The notes under the pieces were generated by a model. That model was not told the DNA's origin. It did not search any database and saw only the letters and a program-made list of their open reading frames with translations. A program made the position numbers and the translations under genes. A DNA stretch of 64,000 nt, taken from the NCBI RefSeq assembly GCF_013426205.1, contig NC_089426.1, positions 2,604,001 to 2,668,000 of the forward strand, in the 5' to 3' direction. This document shows positions 35,709-47,557 of the stretch, piece by piece (positions within the stretch are counted from its first letter, which is position 1; each line of letters begins with the position of its first letter). The DNA is from Metarhizium brunneum. Its lineage: Eukaryota > Ascomycota > Sordariomycetes > Hypocreales > Clavicipitaceae.

Positions 35709-36187
35709 AATTTAAATGGTGTATTTCAGTGCAATGCCAACCCAGTCCTGGATCTGGACCAGACCAGACGTCACTTCTACGGAGTTTGGGGTGCCGAGGG
35801 ATGAGAGTGGAGACTTAACCCAGGTAGGTACTCTAAGACTGGCCTACTTAAAAGCTAACGACTACATGCCCGACTCATTGAAAGCTATCCCAATCTGGTG
35901 CTGTGCATCAGCATGAATTTTGGTGTAAGTACAAGGATAACCAGATCCAGTCTTTGAAGATATTACAAATTTCATGATTTGAAGGGACGCCTGGCCGTTA
36001 GAAACATCCAGCAGGAACAGGTTACTTCAGAGGAATGTGACTGTGATACCGTGATAATGAATTTCTGGTTGATTCTATACTCTGAACTGAGAGTATCTAA
36101 TAGCATCGTGTAATTTTGTCCGATTCATGTTGCCCCATGAGATCCCCCCTGCCACTGCCCTGCCCTCCCCCTTTTCACTCTAGTGAC
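35709..36187. other. Spacer between OXNAD1-like gene and AP-1 gamma
   Basis: Promoter of the OXNAD1-like gene and 3' region of the adaptin gene. It holds one TAGGTA-type word near 35822-35850 and nothing coding that I can support. Confidence 0.5.
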
Positions 36188-38967
36188 CTACGAAGGCTCA
36201 GTCCAATTCACTTGATCCAAGACTTTTCCGACAGAGGGATGATCGTAGCCAATTCTGAGGCGAAGGCGTAGGGGCTGCGTAAAACGTTAGCAATCAATCA
36301 AAGATATGAAATATATTGAGACACAGCGAGATCGGCCATAGAAGAACGAAAGAGGGGATTGCTACGAGATTGAGACACGGGAAACCATCTTACCCCTTTA
36401 CACCCAGATATTCTCATCATCTGGGTGGCATCCGCGCCAGGATATAATTCCGAGGACGAAATGTTGAGAAGTTGGAGTTTCTGAGATTTGGGAACGGCAG
36501 CTTGCAACCCGACGTGAGAGAGTGATGTTGATGCGGAGAGGTTCTGGAAACGCGCCACAGCTTGAATGAGACCCTCTGCGTTCCTTTGGACTTGAATGGT
36601 TACACTCAGGTCGTTGGCGCTGTAACAGGGATGTCCCAGTTCAACCTGAGATGCCTGTGTCTGAGGGGAGCTATTGCCCATCAAGTCCAGGCCTACAGGA
36701 GTTTGTGCCGACGAAGTGGTTGACTGGTTTGGTCCGGTCCCGAATAAATCCATAATTGAGGGCACATTTGCTGGCTGGGGAGCATGTGGCGATGTAGACG
36801 TCGGGGGCGGTGTTGAAGCGCTGCCTCCCAGAATGTCTGCCAGAAGATCCGAGTTGGTAGTCTGAGCTGGCCCCGAGGTAGTCGGTGCAGGAGCATCCAT
36901 AAGGTCGAGCAGGTCCTGCTCTGTTGGCTTTAGCACCCTGGATTTTCTATTCGTAGCCTTTGCTTTCTTGGTAGGCGCTGGGCCAAGAACTCTAGATGAC
37001 TCTTTGATTTGTGGCGGAGGCATTTTCTCCAGGACACCACGACGAATCTGGTCAAATGAGAATAAATTGCCATACTCAACTGCTCGTTGCTGTACTTCGA
37101 CATCGAGGCTCGTTTGGTGACTTTGTAGAAGCCGCCTGATTCTCTCAACTTGCAAAGCCTCTGAAAAGCGAGTGGTGAGCTTCATCAAGGCGGTAATAAT
37201 GTATTCGGTAGAGACTTGTGTCGCATAGCTGCTGTTTAATATCAGCGCAAACAAGTCGACTACTTCGTGTTCTTTGACCTCCTGAACAAGTTCTTCCTCT
37301 TCATACTGCCCCCCCTTGAGCAGAGCATCGGCAAATTCGCCAACGCACCAAGCGCCCGCTTGGGTCAGGCTTTCCTGGGTGATATCCTTCTTAAGGTTGA
37401 CATATAACTTCTGTACCGCATACGTTTGAAGCTCCGGGGTGGTTGCTATAAGCCGAACAAACGACGAGAGAATTTGTTCTTTAACATAGTTTCCCGCTAA
37501 TGACAGCACCCGAAGCATGGTATCGAAATGCCACCTTTTGTTTGGGGCAAACTTGTCCGCCGCAATTCCAATTTGACTTGTCATGGTAGGCTTGAATTCG
37601 TTGTCTGCAACTTCTAAGAAGGCCAGAAGCTCTCTGATTAGGACTCGTACATTGCTCTCATTTATTAGAGTGAAGCTGAGATCAAGAGCACGTCTTCGTA
37701 TGCTAATATCCGGATCCCTCAGACATTCCAGGATTGTGTTGCGGTGTCTTTGAACGGCATTGGGCTCGATGGCCACAACCTTTATAAGGGTATTCAGAGC
37801 CACGTAACGGATGTTGTTGTCACGGTTGGCAAGAAACTTGCCGAGGATATTGACTCCCAAAACCCTCAGTCCAGAATCTGCTTCGATATCTAGGATTGTA
37901 CGAACCGCCTCATAAAGAATAGAATTTCCAACATTCTTCGATGAGTCTGTATTGGTTGCGACTTGCGCTAGAATATCGTTGATTTGTTCGCTTGTCTCTG
38001 GATCGCCAATGGCAAGAATCCTGAGCAGTCGAAGGAGCTTTACTTGAAGGAAAGGGTCCGTGATGCCAGTAACATCATGTTCTGGGGCATAGCCGGAGGT
38101 TGAAAGACCTTTCAGTGTCTTGACAAGACCCGGAACAAACGACCTAAACTTGTCAACAATGCCATCTTCACCTCCTTCTTCTTCGTCTGCTTCACACAGA
38201 CTCGTGACCAGGGTCAGACCACAGAGAAGGACGCCATGGTTTCTGTCCGCTAACAAATGTGTGGCTTTATCCAAGAAGTGCTCTTGTAGGTCGGGGACCT
38301 TGCGGCAGATTCTCATGGCGCAGAGAGCAGCCTTCCTCCGAATATAAGGGTTTGACGTGGATATCAAGTTCTCAATCTCAGGAAATAGATCTCTTGACAT
38401 TTCAATAGAGGCGATATTGCCTAGAGTGCATAGGGCAAGTCCGACGATGTATTGATTCGAGTGGCCAAGATCACTACAAGCTGGTTAGCTTTGGTCCCGA
38501 TGTCAAAGGTGCAGAGAATCGAGATACTTTTTTAATGAGTTTGTAACCAGGGTTAAAACCTCTTGGTTCTCATCTAGGAGCAAACTCGTAGCAAGATGTC
38601 CGAGACGTTTATCCGCGAATCGAGGAGAGGCGAGTAGCTTCAGACACTCAATCTGGCCAAAATGGGTTCGTTCCCCGAGCGTGAAGAGATACAGCAATTT
38701 GGCAACGTTGTTGCGGCTGGTCCGATACCGTTAGCTCATCAAATGGAATAACAGACATTACTACGAAAGCTTACCGAACGCCATGGTCGTGACTCTCCTC
38801 CCGAAAGCTCGCGCGAATAGCTGCACTCTCTTTTTGAATCACCGCGCGCTCATCCGCGATGGTCTTTGCCGCACGAACATTGCGAATAAATTGCTTTACT
38901 GTGAATACAGTTAATCGTTAAATGGCAAACAAAACCTCTCAAAAGGGAAAACCTTACGCGAGCTCAT
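36188..38967 (-). CDS. apl4: AP-1 complex gamma-adaptin
   Basis: Large subunit of the AP-1 clathrin adaptor at the trans-Golgi network and endosomes. I join 38958..38967, 38775..38898, 38528..38716, 36394..38473 and 36188..36274 on the minus strand, giving 829 residues, the normal family length. The start [16 protein letters not shown] and the segment [21 protein letters not shown] are diagnostic of gamma-adaptin. The helical trunk runs to about residue 600. A hinge with acidic-leucine motifs ([18 protein letters not shown]) follows. The ear domain begins near residue 710 and ends [10 protein letters not shown]. The first coding exon is only 10 bases. The last intron (36275-36393) is needed to reach the ear's final strands; without it the reading frame runs into an unrelated short tail. 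Confidence 0.95.
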
Positions 38968-40068
38968 CCTGAAGTGCAGGCGCCCAACATGCGCATTATC
39001 GGTCAAGGGGTCCAGGGAACTGGTCGGGGTCGAGGAGCCAAGTGTTTCGCGGAAGGAGGCGCTCTGGCCCTCGATGCCCCAACTTTCTGGATGTAGTACC
39101 AAGGTCTCTGTAGCTTTCAGTCAGTTTCGTCCAATGCCAATGCAAAGGACAGCGCGAGAAACCAGAAATTAAATGGCAGACGACGACCACTGTAGACTGT
39201 GTCCAGACGTCTTGGGATTGCAGGTTGTCGAAACGTGGGGCAGCTGATGCTTGCTCAGCCAGGAGACTCCTAATTGGGTATCCACATAGAGCCACTGGCT
39301 TCCTTGGGTGTAATACTGGGCTTGGACAGAGGAAAATCAACGGCCCGATGGACACACAAACATATTAACTATTAGTTCGTACCGGAGTACAACTGGAAGC
39401 TAATAACAGTCCTTACGCTCGTCCCAGTGTCTAACCCCCAATGCTAGCCCGGCTCTATCTTCACATGTGTCTTCGGACGTATTACGGCCCGCACAATCTG
39501 AGGACAATCTGCAATAACTTTGCAATACTACTGGGGCGGGTATGTCACAGTTTTGGCTCAGACAGTGGCCCGGCTCGGCAAATGCAATATTGGAGGTTGC
39601 GTCTGGTACTTTCGTGAAAATTCAAGGACACGTTGGATGTTGGATGCCTTGTTTTGCACAAGGCATAAATGAACTGCTTTCCTTACTAATCCCACCAACA
39701 CACAATCATTCTACCTATCCCAGGTACATAGGCACCCAGGTATGAAGATAACCGCAACAGGCGGAGGTCGTCGCGAACAAAAACAGAGAACCGACAAAAC
39801 ACCCAGGATAGACCCTTCTTCCCTGTAAACATAACAGTGCCCTATCCATTGATATTCCCCGATGACTAGTAGAATCTCCAACACCATAGAAGGAGAGTTA
39901 AGACACCAAATCCTGTTCCAGCCCTCTAAAGCGCCATCGCGTTCATGGGTCAACAGCTGAGGCATGTAGGTGGCTGCCTGAGCGTTCTGATCGGGGTTCT
40001 AGCATAAGCCAGCAAGCAGACCATTGAGAACCACCCATCTTGACTTTTTTGTTCTAAAAAACGACTGC
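38968..40068. other. Spacer between AP-1 gamma and calmodulin
   Basis: This 1.1 kb gap holds the adaptin promoter and the long 3' region of calmodulin. Small TACCTA-like words occur near 39711-39745. I see no gene. Confidence 0.5.
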
Positions 40069-41097
<1,029 letters not shown>

Positions 41098-42229
41098 GGT
41101 AGGTACGTGGATAGAGCGAGCGGGATACGGCGGAGGAGACGCAGCAATTTGCGAAGAGTGGTTAATGGCGCGAGGTTAGATGCAAGTTCGTGGTCTTGGC
41201 TCAGACTCAGGGATGGGCAGCTTTGGTTCGGGGGGTTGTCGTAAGGAGGAAAGCAGAGTGGGGTGAGGCATAGATGCCTTGCCTTGATCTTGACGTTGCG
41301 ATCAATGGCCCAAGACCGGCCCTACGGCGGCCCAAGACCCTAGTCGCCCCAAGAATCAACCAATTCGCCCGGTTTGTGTGCGTGTGGTTTTGCCAGTGGC
41401 CCAGTGGCTTCTGGTACAGATATCCAGTAGGATACCAATCAACATTGAATGTACGACGCCGACGGTGATTTTGTGGCCCTTATTATTACATGCAACATCT
41501 GAACATCTGAATATTCAGTCTTGACCATTGCAAGCTCGAGCAATCCACTGTCACTGAATATACTATGCACACATGCAACCAACCATATGACGGTTCCGCC
41601 TCCTACCATGTACGCAGAGCACTCACGTCGGACGGCGTCATAAGCCCAAAAGACCGTTAAATTTTAATGTCCAGAAGTCACCATTGTAATAGTCCTGGAT
41701 GTTTCGGCTGTTACAGTGAAGCCACTAGAGGACCGCATGTGCGCGCTGGAATAACTTCCCAACCCGCCCATTTCTGGTCCATGCCATGCTGTAAATGCCC
41801 GTGCAGTGCCTCGAACAACATTTGAACCAACCAGACTTGACCAGACTTGACTGTACATACATGTAGCACCAGACCCGACCTGGAGCCGCTCAAGGCACTG
41901 GGCTTAGTGTCTGGTGACAGAGCTCCAATGCCAGTTGGCCCCTGTACTTCAGTCCTACTTACTTAAAGTAAGGTACTTAGACTTAGTACCATGTACTTAC
42001 ATTGTACCAGGCCCTCGTCACTGCCTTCAATGTTGTCCCACGTCTGCGACAAGCAGCTCACCTCCAACCCGCGCACACCATTACTTGCGACACGGTACAG
42101 CACGACACAGAAAAACGTCTTATCCTTGGATACTGTTACCGCTCTTCCATCCCCTGATTTTCTGTATTGTGAAGTTTCCAAAGGCTACTCCGTCTCGGAG
42201 GTCACAGCAACAAGCTCTCTGCGTCCGCC
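41098..42229. other. Divergent calmodulin/TLG2 promoter region
   Basis: This gap carries both promoters and leaders. A TACTTA/GGTACTTA repeat cluster lies at 41954-42000. Short frames near 41664-41893 on the minus strand look random. Confidence 0.5.
41954..42000. repeat. TACTTA/GGTACTTA repeat cluster
   Basis: Several TACTTA, ACTTAG and GGTACTTA words in both orientations over about 47 bases, less perfect than the other clusters. It lies about 230 bases before the TLG2 start codon. Confidence 0.6.
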
Positions 42230-43421
42230 ATGTGGCGAGACCGCACCAACCTGTATGTGCGCTCCCACTCCAGTATACCTCGACGAGCCGAGGCAGGAGC
42301 TTACGCGCATGGCTCTGCATTCTGCTAACTTGCATTGAATTCAGCTATATTTCCTACCGTCAATCGTACGCACATCATCCGACCCAGCGTAACAAGTATG
42401 TCGGCTCGAATATCTCAGGCTCCAATGCCTTCTCTGCTGCGTACTCAAGTAGCAGCTATGCTGCTGAAGATCGAAGGGGGCTCCTCTCGAGTGGCGGGTT
42501 CGACGACGATGGCGACGCGGTGATTGAGATGGATTTGCTGCCGCCTCGCTGGGCTGATGTCTCCGACGAGATTACTGAGTTGCTGGCCGACGTGGCGACC
42601 AACGGACACAACCTTGAGAAGCTACATCAGCAGCATGTCCTCCCGGGATTTAATGACGACGAGGCAAAAAAGACACAAGAAACACAAATTGAACGGCTGA
42701 CCCAACAAATAACAAAAGCATTCCATGACTGTCAGCGGAAGATCCAGCGTGTGGAGCAAATGGTTCGCGAGTCCAAAGAGTCTGGAACTCTTACGAAAGC
42801 TGAAGAGACTATGGCAAGGAATATTCAGATATCTCTAGCAACAAGAGTTCAGGAAGCGAGCGCTGGTTTCAGAAAGAAGCAAAGCGCATATCTCAAGAGT
42901 AGGCCAGGCAGAACTCTGAGTAAAGACTCCATTGTCGGCTAACTATTTACATTTCAGAACTTCGAGACATGGGAGGACTAGGCACCCTCACTCCAGGAGA
43001 CTCATCCTCCATGCCGCAGGCGGGCTCGGATATAGACTCGTCGCTACAAGAATCAGACGCCGACCGGTATTTTTCGCAATCTACACTCCAAGCCGCATCG
43101 CAACAGAAACTCCTGCATTCCAACGACGCTGCAATAGCTCAGCGAGAGCGCGAGATCGAGGAGATTGCGCAAGGTATTATTGAGCTATCTGATATATTTC
43201 GCGACCTTCAAACGATGGTTATAGACCAGGGCACAATGCTTGACCGTATCGACTACAACGTGGAGCGAATGAATGAGAACGTCAAAGGCGCTGACCGGGA
43301 ACTGACGGTGGCCTCAGGCTACCAGAGAAGGACTACCAAGAGGAAAATAATCCTTCTCCTCATTCTAATTATTGCGGGATTATTTATTCTCCTTCTCGTA
43401 AAGCCAAAGAGACGTGATTGA
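42230..43421 (+). CDS. tlg2: Syntaxin TLG2 (Qa-SNARE, syntaxin-16 type)
   Basis: Qa-SNARE for fusion of endosome-derived vesicles with the trans-Golgi network. I join 42230..42252, 42345..42898 and 42958..43421, giving 346 residues. The N-terminal MWRDRTNLYISYRQSY resembles the syntaxin-16/TLG2 peptide that binds the Sec1/Munc18 protein Vps45. An Habc-type helical region follows from about residue 75, including LPPRWADVSDEI. The SNARE helix contains IFRDLQTMVIDQGTMLDRIDYNVE, with a central Gln, here quoted only as the motif QTMVIDQG. A single C-terminal transmembrane segment of Leu/Ile precedes KPKRRD. The N-terminal peptide spans the first intron, which supports that junction. Confidence 0.94.
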
Positions 43422-43680
43422 TATTGGCCGGCATTGTGTCGAAAGTTCTAGTTGGACTTGGTAACGGGTCGACTAGGCACTGATTTAACAATCAATGTAT
43501 TAATAGATGTGTATACATAGGCGTGTGACTAACTTTTGTGTCTATGAGAGCGACCAGAGTGTGGTAGTTTAGTCTCTTGGAAAAGGCTATTATATATATT
43601 ACAGGTACACAAAGTACGTTCATGTGTGCCATACAATATGTACTACAGTTTCGTCAAAGTTGACCCCTCTGGTCGGCTTC

Positions 43681-46368
43681 TCAAGCTTCCCTTTGGCCCT
43701 TGTCAAATGACTGACCGAATAGCTTGGAGTATCTGCTCCACAGTCTGGGCTTCTGATGCTCAATCTGTCGTGTTATTTCGGAAGGACTGGGAAGAATTTC
43801 GGATCCCCACGCCTCATCAAACAAGGCTTTCATGTGCTCTACTGACAGCTCATGCCTGTCTCGGGATCTATCCTTTTGACGACCTGGAACTTGTCCTAAA
43901 GCAATCCTCGCCACAATCGTTGTTCGGAGAACTTGCGAATCGATTAGGACGCCTTGATCTCGTAACAGCGCCAATAATCGTACACCACTAGCTACGTCGA
44001 ATGCTGAGACTCCAGTCGAAGGTGAACCGACGAGTGCCATCGAATTTGGCTTCGACTTCAACGTTTGATCAAAGCCCCATCTAACGATGGATCGCTGGAG
44101 GTGTGTACTGAATAATTTCTGTATTGGATGTTTCCGATGGCTGAAAGGCAAGTCTGCGGGGATATACTCCTTCAGATCTCCCGTGGTCGATGTAGGGCCA
44201 AGTCCGCCCTCGATTCTAGGATCGCCCCGAGTGGTTCCAACATTCAAAATAGGAGTAGGAGCAAGTTTTCGATTAATATTCGACGAATCTTCGCTTCCTG
44301 ACTGTCGCCCACCTCGTAGCTCAAAGCTGGTCAAGACACCACTCAGTGGCTGATCATCTTTTGATGAACGGCGGCTAATATTGCTCTTATCCCGCACTGG
44401 AGATATGAATTGGCATGGCACCATACCGACTTCTTTGCCTGTTTTGCTTTCGGTTTGTGGCATATCATCGGCATGAATTGGTATCAAGCCGCCTAATGGC
44501 GGTGTATAAAGCTGAACTACTTCCAGAAACAATTGTTCCAGTTCAGCGAAACGACCCAAACGACCAAGATTATAAAACAACAAGCTCCAGAACTGGATAG
44601 GTATAGCAACGTCATGTAAAGCAACACGACGGGTAATGTCGAGGGCTCTATTCAGAAGAGCCTCAAAATCCTTGGTTGAATCTTCTCTTGTTTGGCGTTT
44701 CCGTCCCTTGGGGTGTTTTCCCAGACCTCGAAAGGTTCTTTCCAGAAGCTGTAAAGCACTTTCTTGGCCCATGTTAACCTTTAATGCTTCCATACGCTCG
44801 AGAACATGTCTTGCTCTATCGAGTTTACGCTTTGACAGTTCGCAGTCAAGAAGTCTGCGAAGTCTGCGAGTTGCAGGATCATACTCGATTGCCCACTCGA
44901 TGCCCTGAAGTAACCTTTCCATTTGCCAATTCTGTTCTCGCACAGAAGAAGCCATTAGCATTTGGCGTGTTTCAATGTCATCAAATTCATCTGGGTGGAC
45001 ATCACAAGCCAAAAGGCTCGCTAAGAGTTCATCTTCCCCGTGTTTAGCAAAGAAAACCAGTGCCTTGCAATAGACCTGATTTGAGATGGTAATATCAAGT
45101 TTTTCAATTTGCCCAATACGTGATGCCATTGCTTGTGAGTCGGATTCTCGCAGTGCAAGGGATTGCAGTGATCTTGGCCCTATGGCGCGGAGACCCAGTC
45201 TCTGCGCCAGATTAATGGCAAACTCAACTGAAGTCCATGTGCTAGCAAACCATCGAGCCACGATGGCATCGCCGTATTGTCCCCCGCTTAACTCTGAATC
45301 GTTATTTGCTGGAATCGAAGGGTTTGTGTCGAAAGTACTGGGCGCAAGTCCTCCAACCTCTCGTTCTTCCGTGGTCAAATTGATTGTCTGATAAAATTGG
45401 GCAAGAAATCGAAGAAACGGTTTGGATTTGCTTGTCCTTGGTAAGTCTTGAAATGCGAGTAGCTTTTTTCTCCATACTCGTGCAAGTTTTGAAATGCCGG
45501 CTGCATAGAGCACAGGAATTATATGATCATATAATTGTTTCTCTGTGCTAGAAACGTACAGTGCTGTTAAATTACTTTGCATCATCGGTGATTGGTCAAC
45601 AACAAAATTTGAGAATAAGGCACCAAAGACCTCTGTCGATGGCGGAAATGTAGGCGCTAGTTGAAGGTGCCACCGAATACTTCTATCATATTGCTCGTGG
45701 TCGAGCATATGATAAACAATGTTCATGTATAAATCCGGCCATCGAAATTTGGTATCATTAAGGAGTTTGTGTGCGCTATTGACGAGGACCGTGAGTCGCG
45801 AGTCGAGATGCAGGGCAGCGGTAAGTATTTCGTCTCGAAGGCGCTGTGTGTCATGGTTGGCCAGCACCCGTAGAAGCCCATTGTTTTGAATATACCCAAA
45901 AAGCTCCCATACCCCATCGCAACCATGATTTCGACGAACCGACAAGGCACAAATTTCCCATGACCGTGAATCGTTTGCCTGAAAAGCCATCTCAAAATCT
46001 TGGAGAACGGTTCGTCCTAATGACCCCCCTTGGCTCGATTGTCCCTCCGTAGCCAGAATTGCCGCATGGCATATAGGAGCCTGCCCTATCCTGCGTTCTA
46101 ACTTCCATCTTGACGAGGCTAACAGCCGACTGAACTGGCAGGCGAGTGAATAGCGCGGCGAGCTCGATATCGATATGAGAGTTCCTCTTCGAGTGATGGG
46201 AACTCTATTCGATGCAGAAATCGTTTTCGATCTATCTAAAGATCGCACTAAGGCAGTCAGGTCTTTCGTGAAGGATCGATTGGAGCAATGCTGAAAATGG
46301 GTTATCGCCGCTGGGGGCCATGGCACACCAACTGGCGAATGACGAAGAGCCAGCCTCGACCTTCGCAT
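43681..46368 (-). CDS. Large helical protein, probably mitochondrial, PPR-like; not identified
   Basis: Single-exon frame of 895 residues from the ATG at 46368. I do not recognise a named family. The first ~70 residues are rich in Arg, Ser and hydrophobic residues with few acidic ones, like a mitochondrial presequence. Residues about 170-560 show recurring pairs of amphipathic helices of roughly 35 residues (for example LYDHIIPVLYAAGISKLARVWRKKLL), which resembles fungal pentatricopeptide repeat proteins. A low-complexity stretch at about residues 655-750 precedes a basic C-terminal part. A role in mitochondrial RNA handling is only a guess. It is divergent from the COX7 gene, 381 bases away, and convergent with TLG2. 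Confidence 0.7.
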   Translation of the reverse strand: MRRSRLALRHSPVGVPWPPAAITHFQHCSNRSFTKDLTALVRSLDRSKTISASNRVPITRRGTLISISSSPRYSLACQFSRLLASSRWKLERRIGQAPICHAAILATEGQSSQGGSLGRTVLQDFEMAFQANDSRSWEICALSVRRNHGCDGVWELFGYIQNNGLLRVLANHDTQRLRDEILTAALHLDSRLTVLVNSAHKLLNDTKFRWPDLYMNIVYHMLDHEQYDRSIRWHLQLAPTFPPSTEVFGALFSNFVVDQSPMMQSNLTALYVSSTEKQLYDHIIPVLYAAGISKLARVWRKKLLAFQDLPRTSKSKPFLRFLAQFYQTINLTTEEREVGGLAPSTFDTNPSIPANNDSELSGGQYGDAIVARWFASTWTSVEFAINLAQRLGLRAIGPRSLQSLALRESDSQAMASRIGQIEKLDITISNQVYCKALVFFAKHGEDELLASLLACDVHPDEFDDIETRQMLMASSVREQNWQMERLLQGIEWAIEYDPATRRLRRLLDCELSKRKLDRARHVLERMEALKVNMGQESALQLLERTFRGLGKHPKGRKRQTREDSTKDFEALLNRALDITRRVALHDVAIPIQFWSLLFYNLGRLGRFAELEQLFLEVVQLYTPPLGGLIPIHADDMPQTESKTGKEVGMVPCQFISPVRDKSNISRRSSKDDQPLSGVLTSFELRGGRQSGSEDSSNINRKLAPTPILNVGTTRGDPRIEGGLGPTSTTGDLKEYIPADLPFSHRKHPIQKLFSTHLQRSIVRWGFDQTLKSKPNSMALVGSPSTGVSAFDVASGVRLLALLRDQGVLIDSQVLRTTIVARIALGQVPGRQKDRSRDRHELSVEHMKALFDEAWGSEILPSPSEITRQIEHQKPRLWSRYSKLFGQSFDKGQREA

Positions 46369-46749
46369 TCCCAATGCGCCTCATACAGTTGCAGCTATGA
46401 CCCCAGGCAACTCATTGGACTTGGTCACAGTAGCTTTATAAAAGTCTGGTAGGCTTCGTTGATGAGCAGTGAATGTTGCAATATTGCTGCTGCCACCAAC
46501 TTTGTCGGATGGTACCAACTACAGCTCTCCTTGCAGTTTAGCGCCAAGCAAGTAGCTTCCCAGATGCGGCACGTGTCTCGGCACGGGCCCGGGAAAAGCC
46601 AAGTGCTGAGTCATCAACGCCTGACCCCAATTCAATGGCCTCATTTCTACATGCGAGCCTTTCCACATCCTCGGTCACAGCACAACCACTCCTCTTCAAC
46701 GATTGCCTTTCCCCCAAACCTCACGCGAACTTGAATACATTTCTTCAAG
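46369..46749. promoter_or_regulatory. Short bidirectional promoter region (PPR-like gene / COX7)
   Basis: Only 381 bases separate the two divergent start codons. The region contains an ATTGG (reverse CCAAT) word at 46414-46418, a CACGTG word at 46570-46575 and a TGAGTCA word, the GCN4/CPC1 site, at 46607-46613. Both genes look mitochondrial. No promoter activity can be proven from sequence. Confidence 0.5.
46607..46613. promoter_or_regulatory. TGAGTCA (GCN4/CPC1-type) site
   Basis: A perfect match to the binding word of bZIP activators of the GCN4/CPC1 type, placed 137 bases before the COX7 ATG. A single seven-base match can occur by chance. Confidence 0.3.
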
Positions 46750-47205
46750 ATGGGGTAAGCCGTCTTTTCACAGGGATACTTATTTGTCACGACCCTTTAG
46801 GATTCACCGATGTCAACTGCGACTTCGTTTTTGGGTTTTGATGACAGCAGTTCCGAAATCATTAGCTAACCAAGAGGCAGTCTGGTCGACGCCAAGAACA
46901 GGGTGCCTCAGCATCAGCGATTCTACCAGCAGGCATATAAGGCTCATACCCGTCTTTGGTTGATTGTATGTTTCGATTGAGGCTCGCCCGGTTCAACCGC
47001 GTCATCACTTGGCTGACTACGTACAGGGCACTCGTAGCCGTTGGTATATGACCCCCTACCTTATTGTCCTTTGGGGAGGATTCGGAGGTTCGTGCAAGCA
47101 TCATACAGCAGCTTCGAATGCGCAGCTAATTCGTTCCTTCCAGCCACTCTGTACGCTGCTGGACGCAAGGTTACGGGCCACAACACCTGGTTCGGCAAAG
47201 ATTAA
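46750..47205 (+). CDS. cox7: Cytochrome c oxidase subunit VIIa (COX7)
   Basis: Small inner-membrane subunit of respiratory complex IV. I join 46750..46754, 46881..46965, 47027..47087 and 47144..47205, giving 70 residues. The product begins MGLVDAKNRVPQHQRFYQQAY, here cited as NRVPQHQRFYQQAYKAHTRLW. One transmembrane segment spans WYMTPYLIVLWGGFGATLYA, and the tail is GRKVTGHNTWFGKD. This order of a basic amphipathic start, one membrane segment and a short C-terminus matches fungal COX7a. The first coding exon is 5 bases. The donor of intron 3 is a weak GTTCGT. No single exon is long enough to be noticed alone, but all four junctions keep frame. I am fairly sure of the family and less sure of the exact yeast equivalent. 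Confidence 0.86.
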
Positions 47206-47557
47206 ACGTACGGCGCGCAACTGGACGTTCAATTCTGTGCTGGCCCAGAGATCATGTATCACCTTTTCTATTAGTACGCCGTTCGATAGACGAACGCAGA
47301 TAAAATATTATGCGCACTTTACTTGCTTAACTTGAGAGCTTCCAAATATAGTAGGGAGACATGTTAACGCCCAGTTACTATGAATTGCACAGCAGGTGTT
47401 ATTTTGAGTACTTGAGTCCGCCTACTTCATAGATCCTCCAAAATACACGGGGAGGGCTGCATCTGACAGTAAAATTAATGATAATACACCTCGTAGCCCA
47501 CTGGTGCATTTAGGAGCAAAAGGATTTCACGCATGCTATCATATCGCGCTTTCTTGT
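47206..47557. other. Convergent COX7/CLC1 spacer
   Basis: Contains both 3' ends. I see nothing coding and no palindrome cluster. Confidence 0.5.
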
